The position numbers were made by a program, and so were the translations under genes. The notes beneath the pieces were generated by a model, which searched no databases, was not told where the DNA came from, and saw only the letters and a list, made by a program, of their open reading frames with translations. Shown here in pieces: positions 16,363-28,032 of a DNA stretch of 54,423 bases; within the stretch, counting starts at the first letter, position 1; each line of letters begins with the position of its first letter. Origin of the DNA: Flavobacterium plurextorum (GTDB taxonomy: Bacteria; Bacteroidota; Bacteroidia; Flavobacteriales; Flavobacteriaceae); contig NZ_MUHD01000019.1 of assembly GCF_002217395.1 (NCBI RefSeq), forward strand, positions 1 through 54,423, written 5' to 3'.

Positions 16363-16429
16363 ATAAAAAATATTAACTGCTATAAAAAGCCATCTCAAAC
16401 TTACTTTAAGACGCTGTGCTAAATCCTAA

Positions 16430-17641
16430 CTATTTAGAGAAAAACGAAACTACTTTCTTTAAAATATCAATTGCTACAAATTCCTTAGATTTTAATTCCA
16501 TTGGCTCGATCTTGAAGTTTTTATCAATAAAAGTAACTTTATTGGTTTCTTTTTTAAATCCAGCTCCTTCATCTTGTAAGGAATTTAAAACAATCAAATC
16601 TAAGTTTTTTTTCTGAATTTTCAGCTTAGCATTTTCAATTTCATTTTCAGTTTCTAAAGCAAAGCCAATTAAAAACTGCTTTTCTTTAGCTGCTCCCAAA
16701 GATGACAAAATATCTTTTGTTTTTTCCAGCTCAATCGAAAATTCGTTTGAATTTTTCTTGATTTTCTGTAAAGCAACTTCTTTTGGTCTGTAATCTGCTA
16801 CCGCTGCTGCTGCAATTACTACATCAGAGTTTTTAAAATGCAAATGACAAGCATCATACATATCTTGTGCAGACGTAACGTTTACAACTTCAATAGACTG
16901 GTTTTTAACTTTTAAATGTGTTGGTCCTGCAACTAAAACAACTTCTGCTCCAAGTTTTGAAGCTTCATTTGCAATATCAAACCCCATTTTTCCTGAGGAA
17001 TGATTTCCTATAAAACGTACAGGATCTATTGCTTCGTATGTTGGTCCAGCAGTAACTAGTATTTTTTTTCCTTTCAAAGGCAGTTTACTTTCTAAATCAG
17101 CCTCTAAAAAAGCAATAATATTTTCTGGTTCAGCCATACGTCCTTCACCAGACAATCCACTTGCAAGTTCGCCATTTTCAGCAGGAATCATTATATTTCC
17201 AAACTGTTTTAAAGAAGCAAAACTAGACAATGTTGATGGGTGTTTATACATATCTAAATCCATTGCAGGAGCAAAATAAACAGGACATTTAGCTGACAAA
17301 TAGGCCGCAATCAAAAGATTATCGCAATTTCCATTTGCCATTTTCGACAATGTATTAGCGGTTGCTGGCGCAATCAACATTAAATCAGCCCAAAGAGCTA
17401 ATTCTACATGATTGTTCCATACAGCATCTTCATCGTCCTGATTAAAGAAATTAGAATGTACAGGATTTTTTGATAAGGTAGATAATGTAAGCGGGGTTAC
17501 AAAATCCTTAGAAGCAGGTGTCATTATCACTTGGACATGTGCACCTGCTTTTATAAAAAGTCGTACTAATGAGGCTGTTTTATACGCTGCAATTCCACCA
17601 GAAACTCCTAGTAAAATTTTCTTCCCGTTTAAAACTGACAT
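16430..17641 (-). CDS. coaBC: Bifunctional CoaBC: phosphopantothenoylcysteine synthase/decarboxylase
   Basis: Two steps of coenzyme A synthesis. The N-terminal half (to about 185) is the FMN-dependent decarboxylase CoaC, with GVSGGIAAYKTASLVR (8-23), a histidine in NHVELALWADL and PAMDLDMYKHP. The second half is the CTP-using synthase CoaB, starting with KKILVTAGPTYEAIDPVRFI, and continuing with NHSSGKMG and AAAVADYRP. The 403 residues match the fused form. It follows rpoZ by 9 bases. Confidence 0.97.
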   Translation of the reverse strand: MSVLNGKKILLGVSGGIAAYKTASLVRLFIKAGAHVQVIMTPASKDFVTPLTLSTLSKNPVHSNFFNQDDEDAVWNNHVELALWADLMLIAPATANTLSKMANGNCDNLLIAAYLSAKCPVYFAPAMDLDMYKHPSTLSSFASLKQFGNIMIPAENGELASGLSGEGRMAEPENIIAFLEADLESKLPLKGKKILVTAGPTYEAIDPVRFIGNHSSGKMGFDIANEASKLGAEVVLVAGPTHLKVKNQSIEVVNVTSAQDMYDACHLHFKNSDVVIAAAAVADYRPKEVALQKIKKNSNEFSIELEKTKDILSSLGAAKEKQFLIGFALETENEIENAKLKIQKKNLDLIVLNSLQDEGAGFKKETNKVTFIDKNFKIEPMELKSKEFVAIDILKKVVSFFSK

Positions 17642-17650
17642 TATACTATA

Positions 17651-17968
17651 TTATTTATTTGAACTTCTGTGGTAAGTTTTACCATCTAACCATTCTTGAA
17701 CTGCTAGAGCGTGTGGTTTTGGTAATTTTTCGTAAAATTTAGAAACTTCAATTTGCTCTTTATTTTCAAAAACTTCTTCAAGACTGTCATTGTAAGTAGC
17801 AAACTCTTCTAATTTCTCAGTTAATTCTTTTTTAATTTCAGAATTAATTTGATTTGCTCTTTTAGCCATAATGGTAATTGCTTCATACACATTTCCTGTT
17901 GGCTCTTCAATAACTGTTTTATTGTAAGTTATTGTATTAACAGGAGCATTCGTCTTTTTTAAATCCAT
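17651..17968 (-). CDS. rpoZ: RNA polymerase omega subunit (Bacteroidota type)
   Basis: A small protein of 105 residues with the omega-type core NVYEAITIMAKRANQIN (26-42), which packs against the beta' subunit tail, and a divergent C-terminal half. The divergence from E. coli omega is usual for flavobacteria, and the position between bamD and coaBC matches the usual place of rpoZ there. It begins eight bases after the bamD stop, so it is read from the same message. Confidence 0.85.
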   Translation of the reverse strand: MDLKKTNAPVNTITYNKTVIEEPTGNVYEAITIMAKRANQINSEIKKELTEKLEEFATYNDSLEEVFENKEQIEVSKFYEKLPKPHALAVQEWLDGKTYHRSSNK

Positions 17969-17976
17969 GACTTTAT

Positions 17977-18771
17977 TTATTTAGTAAATTTTTGTAAATC
18001 TGTTTCAACTCTGGCATTCATTTCTTCTGCCTTTTCTTTATACTTTGTATCGCTTTTAAACTTTATCAAATTATTGTATGCAACTTTCGCAACGTTTAAA
18101 CGTTCTTCCATTTTTGATGGAATACTATTAATTGCTAATTGATATGCTGAATCGTATTTGTAAAACAAAGCATCTTCTTTAAAAGGTGTTCCAGGGAAAT
18201 CTGCAATAAAATTATCAAATGCTACTAACGCTGATTTGTAATCTGAAATTGTGTTATACCCTTTAGCATTTTCGTATGCTTTCTTCTCTAACTTTCCATT
18301 TAATATTTTCACAGCTTCATTTGCTTGAGCAAGATATTCTGAGTTTGGATAATTATCAATAAAGGCTTGTAATTTCTCTAATGCTTTTACTGTATCTGCT
18401 TGATCTAAACTGTAAACCGGAGCTAATTTCGAGTAACTAAAAGCACCTAAGAAAGCGGCTTCTTGTACTTTTTCACTTCGTGGATAACCTGATACAAAAC
18501 TTTCGAATTGGTATCCTGCTAAATAATATTGTTTTGTTTTATAGTAAGACTGTGAAAACATATAAAAAAGCTTTTCTGCTTGAGGCTTTCCTCTATATGT
18601 AGGTGCCAATTGCTCAAAAAGACGAATTGCTTTTGAATATTTTCCAGCATCATACATTTTTGTCGCCATTTCAAATTTTGCTGCGACATCTTCATTTTTT
18701 AATGCTTTTTGGTAATCACTACAAGAACAAAAAAGGGCAACAACAATTAACAGAGATACTAGTTTTTTCAT
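17977..18771 (-). CDS. bamD: Outer membrane assembly lipoprotein BamD
   Basis: Part of the BAM complex that inserts beta-barrel proteins into the outer membrane. The signal ends in a lipobox (VVALFCSCSDY, lipidated Cys at 15 or 17). The mature part has several TPR helix pairs, for example YDAGKYSKAIRLFEQLAP, FYMFSQSYYKTKQYYLAGY and YPNSEYLAQANEAV. Its 264 residues agree with BamD. First gene of the five-gene cluster that runs to recN, with a near-ideal promoter upstream. Confidence 0.95.
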   Translation of the reverse strand: MKKLVSLLIVVALFCSCSDYQKALKNEDVAAKFEMATKMYDAGKYSKAIRLFEQLAPTYRGKPQAEKLFYMFSQSYYKTKQYYLAGYQFESFVSGYPRSEKVQEAAFLGAFSYSKLAPVYSLDQADTVKALEKLQAFIDNYPNSEYLAQANEAVKILNGKLEKKAYENAKGYNTISDYKSALVAFDNFIADFPGTPFKEDALFYKYDSAYQLAINSIPSKMEERLNVAKVAYNNLIKFKSDTKYKEKAEEMNARVETDLQKFTK

Positions 18772-18820
18772 TTTCTTACTTTTATTATGATTCCTTAGAC
18801 GTTATGCCAAAGCAAAATCA

Positions 18821-18868
18821 CACCGAAGTTTCGGTGGCAAATTTAGTTATTAATTTAGCGAATGCAAA
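18821..18868 (-). promoter_or_regulatory. bamD-rpoZ-coaBC-recN promoter with hairpin at the transcript start
   Basis: On the minus strand TTTG (18868-18865), 19 bases, then TAAATTTG (18845-18838) is a perfect Bacteroidota promoter. The start of transcription falls near 18832. Overlapping it is an inverted repeat CACCGAA (18821-18827) and TTCGGTG (18830-18836), so the repeat is either an operator at +1 or a hairpin at the 5' end of the message. Confidence 0.75.
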
Positions 18869-18910
18869 ATATTTTTTTCGTATAATAAAATACCGATAAT
18901 CTTAGAGTTA

Positions 18911-19789
18911 CTAAATACTCGCTTTTACAAAATCATTTAATCTTTGCGCCAGCGAATCGTCAACAGCTACTAGAGGTAAACGCACAGTATTATCAGCAAT
19001 ACCAAGGGCTTGAAAGATTTGTTTAATTCCTGCTGGATTTCCCTGCTCAAAAATCATATCAATACAATCTGACAATAAATATTGTGTTTTAAACGCTTCG
19101 TTTACTTTTTTATTCAATCCTAAACGAATCATTTCTGAAAATTCTTTAGGAAAACCTTGTCCAATTACTGAAATCACACCTGCACCTCCTGCTAAAACAA
19201 TCGGCAGAGCGATCATATCATCTCCAGAAATCACCAAGAAATCTTTTGGTGCATCTTTGATAATCTGCATTGCTTGAGCCATATCTCCAGCAGCTTCTTT
19301 TATAGCAACTACATTACTAAAATCATTTGCTAAACGAACTACAGTAGACGGCAGCATATTACTTGCTGTTCTTCCTGGAACGTTATACAAAATTACAGGC
19401 ACTGGAGATGCTTCTGCAATTGCTTTAAAATGCTGATAAATTCCTTCTTGCGTTGGCTTATTATAATATGGTGAAACAGAAAGTATAGCTTCAAAAGCTG
19501 AAAAATCTCTTGTTTTCAATTCTTCTACAATCTGCATAGTATTGTTTCCTCCTACTCCAAGAACTAGAGGCAGTCTTCCTTTATTAACATCGATAACGGT
19601 GTTTATAACCAACTCTTTCTCTTCTTGTGTTAAGGTAGCATTTTCTGCCGTTGTTCCCATAACTACAAGATACTCAACCCCTCCATCTATCGAAAAATTA
19701 ACGATACGCTGTAAGGCTTCGATATCTATTGAAAAGTCTTTTTTAAATGGAGTTACAAGTGCAACACCAGTTCCTATTAATGATTGCAT
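18911..19789 (-). CDS. dapA: 4-hydroxy-tetrahydrodipicolinate synthase
   Basis: DapA condenses pyruvate with aspartate semialdehyde, the first step toward diaminopimelate and lysine. The Schiff-base lysine is in [11 protein letters not shown] (about residue 162), the catalytic tyrosine in [11 protein letters not shown] (about 134), and the pyruvate-binding GTTAENATL near 45. Its 292 residues are typical of the class I aldolase barrel. It begins 13 bases after the DUF6913-type gene, with which it is probably co-transcribed. Confidence 0.97.
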   Translation of the reverse strand: MQSLIGTGVALVTPFKKDFSIDIEALQRIVNFSIDGGVEYLVVMGTTAENATLTQEEKELVINTVIDVNKGRLPLVLGVGGNNTMQIVEELKTRDFSAFEAILSVSPYYNKPTQEGIYQHFKAIAEASPVPVILYNVPGRTASNMLPSTVVRLANDFSNVVAIKEAAGDMAQAMQIIKDAPKDFLVISGDDMIALPIVLAGGAGVISVIGQGFPKEFSEMIRLGLNKKVNEAFKTQYLLSDCIDMIFEQGNPAGIKQIFQALGIADNTVRLPLVAVDDSLAQRLNDFVKASI

Positions 19790-19802
19790 ATTAATTTATA
19801 AT

Positions 19803-20315
19803 TTATTTTATACTTTTTAAATACTTAAACAATTCTTTAATGAAAAGTTTATAATTCTCTATTTCGGTTTTAATCATCCAGCGATTCAATCGATTGTCTA
19901 CTGAAGCAAATCCTACTTTAAACCGAGCTTTTGAGCTGTTGGTTATGATCATCAAAATTGCTTTTTCGATTTCGTAATAACTAATCAAAAGATCAAATTC
20001 TGTTTCGATAAACTCATTTAAAAAATTTTCTGTAATCTCTCCTTTCCAATTGATATGATTTTTACCAAAAGTGGGCTCTGAATACGTTTCTTTTACTTTA
20101 AATTTATCTCTGTATGCAACGATTTTTATGTTTTCCGAAGCGATTCCATAAAGTGTTAATTCTTTTATTAACTCTTTAGAATACTGAAATTTACTTTCAT
20201 CAACTAATAAACCAATTGTTTGCACATTGCTAGTAAAGACTTCGTTTTTGAGATTATTCAAGTTATTTTTTAATGATTTTTTTACAAAAAATTCCTTTAT
20301 ATAATTTAAAAACAT
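19803..20315 (-). CDS. DUF6913-like protein upstream of dapA
   Basis: A protein of 170 residues with no catalytic motif I can identify. It has a basic N-terminus (VKKSLKNNLNNLKNE) and a core around TIGLLVDESKF and FDLLISYYEIEKAILMIIT that looks like alternating strands and helices. No signal peptide is seen. Proteins of this type sit next to dapA in other flavobacteria; the DUF6913 name is from memory. Function unknown. Confidence 0.6.
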   Translation of the reverse strand: MFLNYIKEFFVKKSLKNNLNNLKNEVFTSNVQTIGLLVDESKFQYSKELIKELTLYGIASENIKIVAYRDKFKVKETYSEPTFGKNHINWKGEITENFLNEFIETEFDLLISYYEIEKAILMIITNSSKARFKVGFASVDNRLNRWMIKTEIENYKLFIKELFKYLKSIK

Positions 20316-20362
20316 AGTACTTTTACCAAATTACAAAATTAATTATTTAAGCCGCATTTAAA

Positions 20363-21142
20363 ATGGTAAAACTAAAAAAGTATAACCGATTTTTAAAACT
20401 TTTTGTTATATTCTTAACACTATTTTCAATATTTTCCTGCAGTACTAAAAAATACAATCTGACAAAAATAGAAGGAAAACAAATCCCTGTTACAGAAAAA
20501 AGTGCACAAACACCCGAAATTGAGACTTTTATAAAGCCTTATCGCGATCATATAAATAAAGATTTAGACAGTATTCTTGCTTATTGCCCTGAAACGCTTG
20601 ACAAAAGTACCGGCAAATGGCAAACAAGTATAGGCTGCTTAATGGCTGATGTTTGTTTAGAACGAGGAAATCTTGTTTTTAAGGCTCGTGAAAAAAAAGA
20701 TATCGATTTATGCTTCTTAAATCATGGCGGTATTCGTGCTATTTTACCAAAAGGCAACGTTACTACGAGATCTGCTTTTGAAATTATGCCTTTTGAAAAT
20801 AATCTTGTGGTTCTAGCTTTAAAAGGACAACAGGTTTTAGAAATGACTACTTACATTATTAAGGAGAAAAAACCTCATCCTTTATCAGGAATGACGTTTA
20901 CAATTGCAAAGGATCAAACGGCTAAAAACATACTTATTCAGGGTAAACCTCTTGATCTTGACAAGATTTATTATGTTGCTACTAATGATTATTTGGCTAA
21001 TGGCGGCGATAGTATGAATTTTTTCTTGAAAAACGTTCAAAAATTTGATTTGAACTACAAGCTTCGAAATGTACTTATTGATTATTTCAAACAAGTTGAT
21101 ACTATTCCTGTGCCTAAAAACATTAGAATTACTGAAGAGTAA
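20363..21142 (+). CDS. 5'-nucleotidase C-terminal domain lipoprotein
   Basis: This gene encodes the substrate-binding half of an UshA-type 5'-nucleotidase as a separate protein. The signal peptide ends in a lipobox with C26 (FSIFSCSTK), so it is a lipoprotein outside the inner membrane. The domain follows, with CLMADV, NHGGIRA, the hydrophobic FEIMPFENNLVVLALKG and the closing YYVATNDYLANGGDSM, typical of the family's adenine-binding face. It lacks the metal-binding N-terminal domain, which is encoded by the next gene. Length 259 residues. Confidence 0.92.
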   Translation: MVKLKKYNRFLKLFVIFLTLFSIFSCSTKKYNLTKIEGKQIPVTEKSAQTPEIETFIKPYRDHINKDLDSILAYCPETLDKSTGKWQTSIGCLMADVCLERGNLVFKAREKKDIDLCFLNHGGIRAILPKGNVTTRSAFEIMPFENNLVVLALKGQQVLEMTTYIIKEKKPHPLSGMTFTIAKDQTAKNILIQGKPLDLDKIYYVATNDYLANGGDSMNFFLKNVQKFDLNYKLRNVLIDYFKQVDTIPVPKNIRITEE

Positions 21143-21147
21143 AAAAA

Positions 21148-21206
21148 TTCGCCACGAATTGCACGAATTTAAAAATGCTAAAAAAACAATTTGTTTTAAT
21201 TCGTGA
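21148..21206. repeat. Interspersed GCCACGAATT-type repeat
   Basis: Reads TTCGCCACGAATTGCACGAA and, about 30 bases on, TTTAATTCGTG, giving an imperfect inverted pair (CACGAATT and AATTCGTG). The wording is that of short repeats scattered between genes in flavobacteria. It lies between the two halves of the split nucleotidase. Confidence 0.6.
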
Positions 21207-21274
21207 AATCAGCAGTTAAAAAATAGAATTACTGAAAATAAAAATACAAGCGTTCCCGCAAAAAAACATATACA

Positions 21275-22171
21275 ATGAAAAGAAGAGAATTTATCGAAAA
21301 AACCGCTGCAAGTACTGCTTTATTAAGCTTAGGGTTATCATTAAGCAGTTTTGGAAGTAACGATGTTAAACATCTAACGATTCTTCATACTAATGATGTT
21401 CATAGTCATATAGATCCTTTTCCGGCTGATGATCCTCGTAACCCAAACAAAGGCGGTGTATCTCGCAGGGCTGCGCTTATTGAAACTATTCGTCAGGAAA
21501 ATCCAAATGTTCTTTTATTAGATGCCGGCGATATTTTTCAAGGAACTCCTTATTTTAATTATTATGGGGGCGAACTTGAATTTAAGCTGATGAGTATGAT
21601 GAAATATGATGCATCGACTATAGGGAATCATGATTTTGATAATGGTTTGGATGGTTTATATGCACAAATGCCTCACGCTTCTTTTGATTTTATTTGTTCT
21701 AATTATGACTTTAAAAACACGGTCATGAACGGACTTGTAAAACCTTATAAGATTTTTAATAAAAATGGTATTAAGGTTGGTGTTTTTGGTCTTGGTATCG
21801 AAATGGCTGGATTAGTTGACAAACAACTTTATAAGGAAACTGTTTATAATGATCCTGTTGAAATTGCTCAGGATATGACTCAATTATTGAAGAAAGAGGA
21901 AAAATGTGATTTAGTTGTTTGTCTTTCGCATTTAGGCTATAAGTATAGAGATGATTCTGCTAAAATTTGCGATTTAAAATTGGCTGAACTTACTCAGGAT
22001 ATTGATTTAATAATTGGCGGTCATACGCATACTTTTCTTGATAAGCCTACTATTGTAAAAAACAAGGCAGGAGAAAATGTTTTGGTAAATCAAGTTGGCT
22101 GTTACGGAATAAATTTAGGCCGAATTGATTTTTACTTTGATAAAGATAAAGCGCACAGCAATCAAGCCAGA

Positions 22172-22186
<15 letters not shown>
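21275..22186 (+). CDS. Exported metallophosphatase, N-terminal half of 5'-nucleotidase
   Basis: Calcineurin-type phosphoesterase matching the catalytic domain of 5'-nucleotidases. Metal ligands are seen in order: ILHTNDVHSH (D41, H43), DAGDIFQG, GNHDFDNG, SHLGYK and GGHTHTF. The N-terminus MKRREFIEKTAASTALLSLG has twin arginines and a hydrophobic stretch, suggesting Tat export. It follows the C-terminal-domain lipoprotein gene, so the enzyme appears to be split into two proteins. Length 303 residues. The last bases overlap the convergent membrane protein gene by 15 bp. Confidence 0.92.
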
Positions 22187-24926
<2,740 letters not shown>

Positions 24927-24962
24927 TCAAAAAGCATTAGAATTGAAAGTTTTTAAAATCAA

Positions 24963-24994
24963 AAATCAAGCTGCAAAATCATGCAGCCTGATTT
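24963..24994. terminator. Hairpin between ligA and the OmpA-family gene
   Basis: AATCAAGCTGC and GCAGCCTGATT pair with one mismatch around an 8-base loop, flanked by A and T runs. It lies about 110 bases beyond the OmpA-family gene on the minus strand and can end the surface-protein transcript. No other feature stands out in 24861-25106. Confidence 0.55.
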
Positions 24995-25106
24995 TCTTCT
25001 TGTCCATTATTCTTAAAAAAGAATTAAACAAAACCAACTTCCAAATGGTTTCTACGTTTTATATTTTTAATACTGATTACCAAGTAATTAGATTACAAAT
25101 ATAGCG

Positions 25107-27041
25107 TTATTTTTGGATAATAATAAAGTCTGAACGTCTATTTAATAAATGCTCTTCTTCGGTACATTTTACACCGTTTTTACATTTATTAATTAATCTG
25201 CTTTCACCGTAACCAATTGCACTTTCAATTCTTGACGGATCTATGTCTTGCGAAATGATATAATCGCGGGTCGATTTGGCTCTGTTATCGGATAGTTTCA
25301 TGTTGTAAGCATCTTTTCCTCTTGAGTCTGTATGTGACTCAATTTTGATGCGGATATTTGGAAATTTCTTCATAACAAATACTACTTTCGAAAGTTCTTC
25401 AATTGCCAAAGGTGTAATGTCGTATTTGTCGTAATCAAAATAAATTGGTTTTACATCTACTTTTTCAACTCCTTGTTTTTTCACTACTAAATCATCATAA
25501 TTGCTAAGCTCAAAGTTGACGTCTTTAATTTCTCCTTCGTTTTCATTTGTAGTTTCTACGGTTTTTTCATCACTGCTGTAATTTGGTTTTGCCGCAATCA
25601 TTTTAATTGCTTTTCCGCACGGAACAATTATAGCGTATTTACCTTCAAAATTTGTTTTTGTTTCTCCCAGTACTTCACTAAATGAATTATATGCCATTAC
25701 GACAACATCTGTTAGTGGAAGTCTGGATTTTCTATCAATTGCAATACCTGATATGCTTTGATTACAAATAGGTTTTCCTTTTGCAAACGAATAAATATCG
25801 TCGTCTCCTTTTCCTCCTGCTCTATTTGATGAAACATAACCAAAGCTTTCGGTTTTATCAATTATAAAAGCAAAATCATCTTTATTACTATTAATAGGTG
25901 CTCCTAGGTTTCGTGGTATCGAAAAACTTCCGTCGTCTAATAATGTGCTTTCATAAACATCTAAATCTCCCCATCCGTAATGTCCATCTGAAGAAAAGTA
26001 TAATGTTCCGTTTCTAAAAAATGGAAAAAGATCATTACCTAGAGTATTAATATTTGGCCCTAAATTTTTAGGTGAATTCATTGTGCCGTCGGCCGCAATT
26101 TTTACCACATATAAATCTGTTCCGCCAAACCCGCCCGGCATATCTGATGCGAAGAAAAGTAATTGACCGTCTTCACTTAAAGAAGGATGTCCTACAGAAT
26201 AATCGTCGCTGTCAAAGAAGACTTTCTCAGAATTTTCTAGTTTATTATTGACTATTGAACCTTTAATAATCTGAAAGTTATTCGTTTTACTTTCGTCGAT
26301 TACTAATTTCTTTTTCTTTACAATATTTGTCGAATAATAAATGGTTTTTCCACTGCTGTCAAATGTTGCTGTCGCTTCATGATACTTTGTCATTACGTTT
26401 GGAAGGAATAATTCTGCGTTAAGCAAATTTCCATCAGCGGCATTTCTTTCGGCAATATATAAGTTTAGAAATGGCTGATTGTTCCAGTTATATAATTTTT
26501 GACTAAATTTTGTTGTATCTCTTGCGGATGTAAATACAATTTTATCTTGAAAAAAAGTAGCTCCAAAATCAGATTTATTGGTGTTTATATCCAAATTTTT
26601 AATCTGATACAGCGATTTTGTTTTCGCTAAACTGTCCATTTGTTTCTTCTGAGTCACATAGCGATTAATCTCTTTTTGATCTCCTTTTTTATTAAGATAC
26701 TCTTTCGTAATTCTATCGGCATCATCATAATCCATAACTGCTTTCATTGTTTGGATGTATCGCAGATAATAAACGTCTGTCATATTATTATCCTGAGCTT
26801 CATATAGTTTTTTATACCATTTAAGCGCATTTCGAGCATCGGATATAAAATAATACGAATCGGCAGCGTTCTTTAATGTTTGTGTCGATGGTTTTTTAAT
26901 GTTTTGCAAACATTCTTCATAGGCTTTTGAAGCATCTAGATAAGAATAGTTTCGAAACAAGGCATCGGCTTTTTTTAAATTAGTTTGAGCAAAACCAAAT
27001 GTCAAACTCAATACTAAACTAAGGATATATAGTTTTTTCAT
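25107..27041 (-). CDS. OmpA-family protein with TPR and PD40 repeats (PorE/SprE-like partner)
   Basis: An envelope protein of 644 residues with a signal peptide (LSLVLSLTFGFAQ). TPR-like helices at about 22-130 are followed by beta-propeller-type PD40 repeats (SVGHPSLSEDGQLLFFASDMPGG and similar motifs, about 165-410), a carboxypeptidase-regulatory-like sandwich (SGIAIDRKSRLPLTDVVVMAY), and a C-terminal OmpA peptidoglycan-binding domain (IYFDYDKYDITPLA to the end, with SHTDSRG). Proteins of this build link type IX secretion outer-membrane partners to the cell wall. It follows the PorP/SprF-like gene by 12 bases. Confidence 0.92.
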   Translation of the reverse strand: MKKLYILSLVLSLTFGFAQTNLKKADALFRNYSYLDASKAYEECLQNIKKPSTQTLKNAADSYYFISDARNALKWYKKLYEAQDNNMTDVYYLRYIQTMKAVMDYDDADRITKEYLNKKGDQKEINRYVTQKKQMDSLAKTKSLYQIKNLDINTNKSDFGATFFQDKIVFTSARDTTKFSQKLYNWNNQPFLNLYIAERNAADGNLLNAELFLPNVMTKYHEATATFDSSGKTIYYSTNIVKKKKLVIDESKTNNFQIIKGSIVNNKLENSEKVFFDSDDYSVGHPSLSEDGQLLFFASDMPGGFGGTDLYVVKIAADGTMNSPKNLGPNINTLGNDLFPFFRNGTLYFSSDGHYGWGDLDVYESTLLDDGSFSIPRNLGAPINSNKDDFAFIIDKTESFGYVSSNRAGGKGDDDIYSFAKGKPICNQSISGIAIDRKSRLPLTDVVVMAYNSFSEVLGETKTNFEGKYAIIVPCGKAIKMIAAKPNYSSDEKTVETTNENEGEIKDVNFELSNYDDLVVKKQGVEKVDVKPIYFDYDKYDITPLAIEELSKVVFVMKKFPNIRIKIESHTDSRGKDAYNMKLSDNRAKSTRDYIISQDIDPSRIESAIGYGESRLINKCKNGVKCTEEEHLLNRRSDFIIIQK

Positions 27042-27053
27042 AGGTTCTTAATT

Positions 27054-27986
27054 TTAGAAGAATCGAGGAGATTTAATTTTACTTTGTCCTTTGTTAAACT
27101 GATAACGTAAGATGATTTCATGGGTTCCATCGTTATATTTATTTAGTTGGCTCACGGTGTAATCGAAAGCATATCCTAAATAAAAACTCTTAGATATTTG
27201 AAAACCTGCTAAAATGCTTACGGAATCATCTGTTCTATAAGAAGCTCCGATTACAAATTTCTCGGCAATCATAAAATTTGCCGAAATATCAGCAGTAAGT
27301 GGTGCTCCACTCACTGCTTTTACTAAAAATGCTGGTTTAAATTTTAAATTCGGATTCAAATCAAAAACATAACCTCCCATTAAATAATAATGTAAACGAT
27401 CATAATCTATAGATTCCTGAACATCATCGTAATAAGTGCTTTGAATAAAACTAGGCACAGATAAACCTACATACCATTTATCGGTATAGTAATATACTCC
27501 TGCTCCAACTGCCAATTTTGCTTGATTGTTGATATTTTGATTCAATAAAACATCGTTTGGATCGTAGTACTTTCCTTTTGACCAATCAATATTCAGCATT
27601 CTCATACCGGCTTTTAACCCAAATGCTAGTCTTTTTTCATAACCTAACGGAATTGAATAAGAGAAATTTCCATCTAGATATAGTTCGTCTGACGGGCCGA
27701 TTTTGTCGTTTACAACGCTAAGTCCTAAACCAATCTTTTCGTCACGAAGCGGAGTTTGAATAGAGAATGACTGTGTTTCTGGTGCACCAGGAATTCCAAT
27801 CCATTGTGAACGGTATAAAAGTGCTGCTTCTAAACTGCCGGTAGACCCAGCATAAGCTGGATTTACCGCCATTGTGTTGTACATATATTGTGTGTACTCT
27901 GGATCTTGCTGCGCGGTTGCACAAAATGTGATTAAAGAACATATTATTACAAAATACGTTTCTAATGATTTTATATATAGTTTCAT
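27054..27986 (-). CDS. PorP/SprF family outer membrane protein
   Basis: A beta-barrel of the PorP/SprF family in type IX secretion. The signal peptide (to ATA, before QQ) is followed by the family hallmark DPEYTQYMYNTMAVNPAYAG, then repeated amphipathic strands ending in aromatic residues, such as LGLSVVNDKIGPSD and FYLGYAFDYTVSQ, and the terminal HEIILRYQF. Its 310 residues are normal. Partners of this kind are needed in relatives for secretion and surface attachment of proteins with the gliding-type (type B) C-terminal domain, exactly what the upstream gene encodes. Confidence 0.95.
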   Translation of the reverse strand: MKLYIKSLETYFVIICSLITFCATAQQDPEYTQYMYNTMAVNPAYAGSTGSLEAALLYRSQWIGIPGAPETQSFSIQTPLRDEKIGLGLSVVNDKIGPSDELYLDGNFSYSIPLGYEKRLAFGLKAGMRMLNIDWSKGKYYDPNDVLLNQNINNQAKLAVGAGVYYYTDKWYVGLSVPSFIQSTYYDDVQESIDYDRLHYYLMGGYVFDLNPNLKFKPAFLVKAVSGAPLTADISANFMIAEKFVIGASYRTDDSVSILAGFQISKSFYLGYAFDYTVSQLNKYNDGTHEIILRYQFNKGQSKIKSPRFF

Positions 27987-28032
27987 AACGATACTTATTT
28001 AGTTTAATTAATTAGATGATTAATCGAAATGC

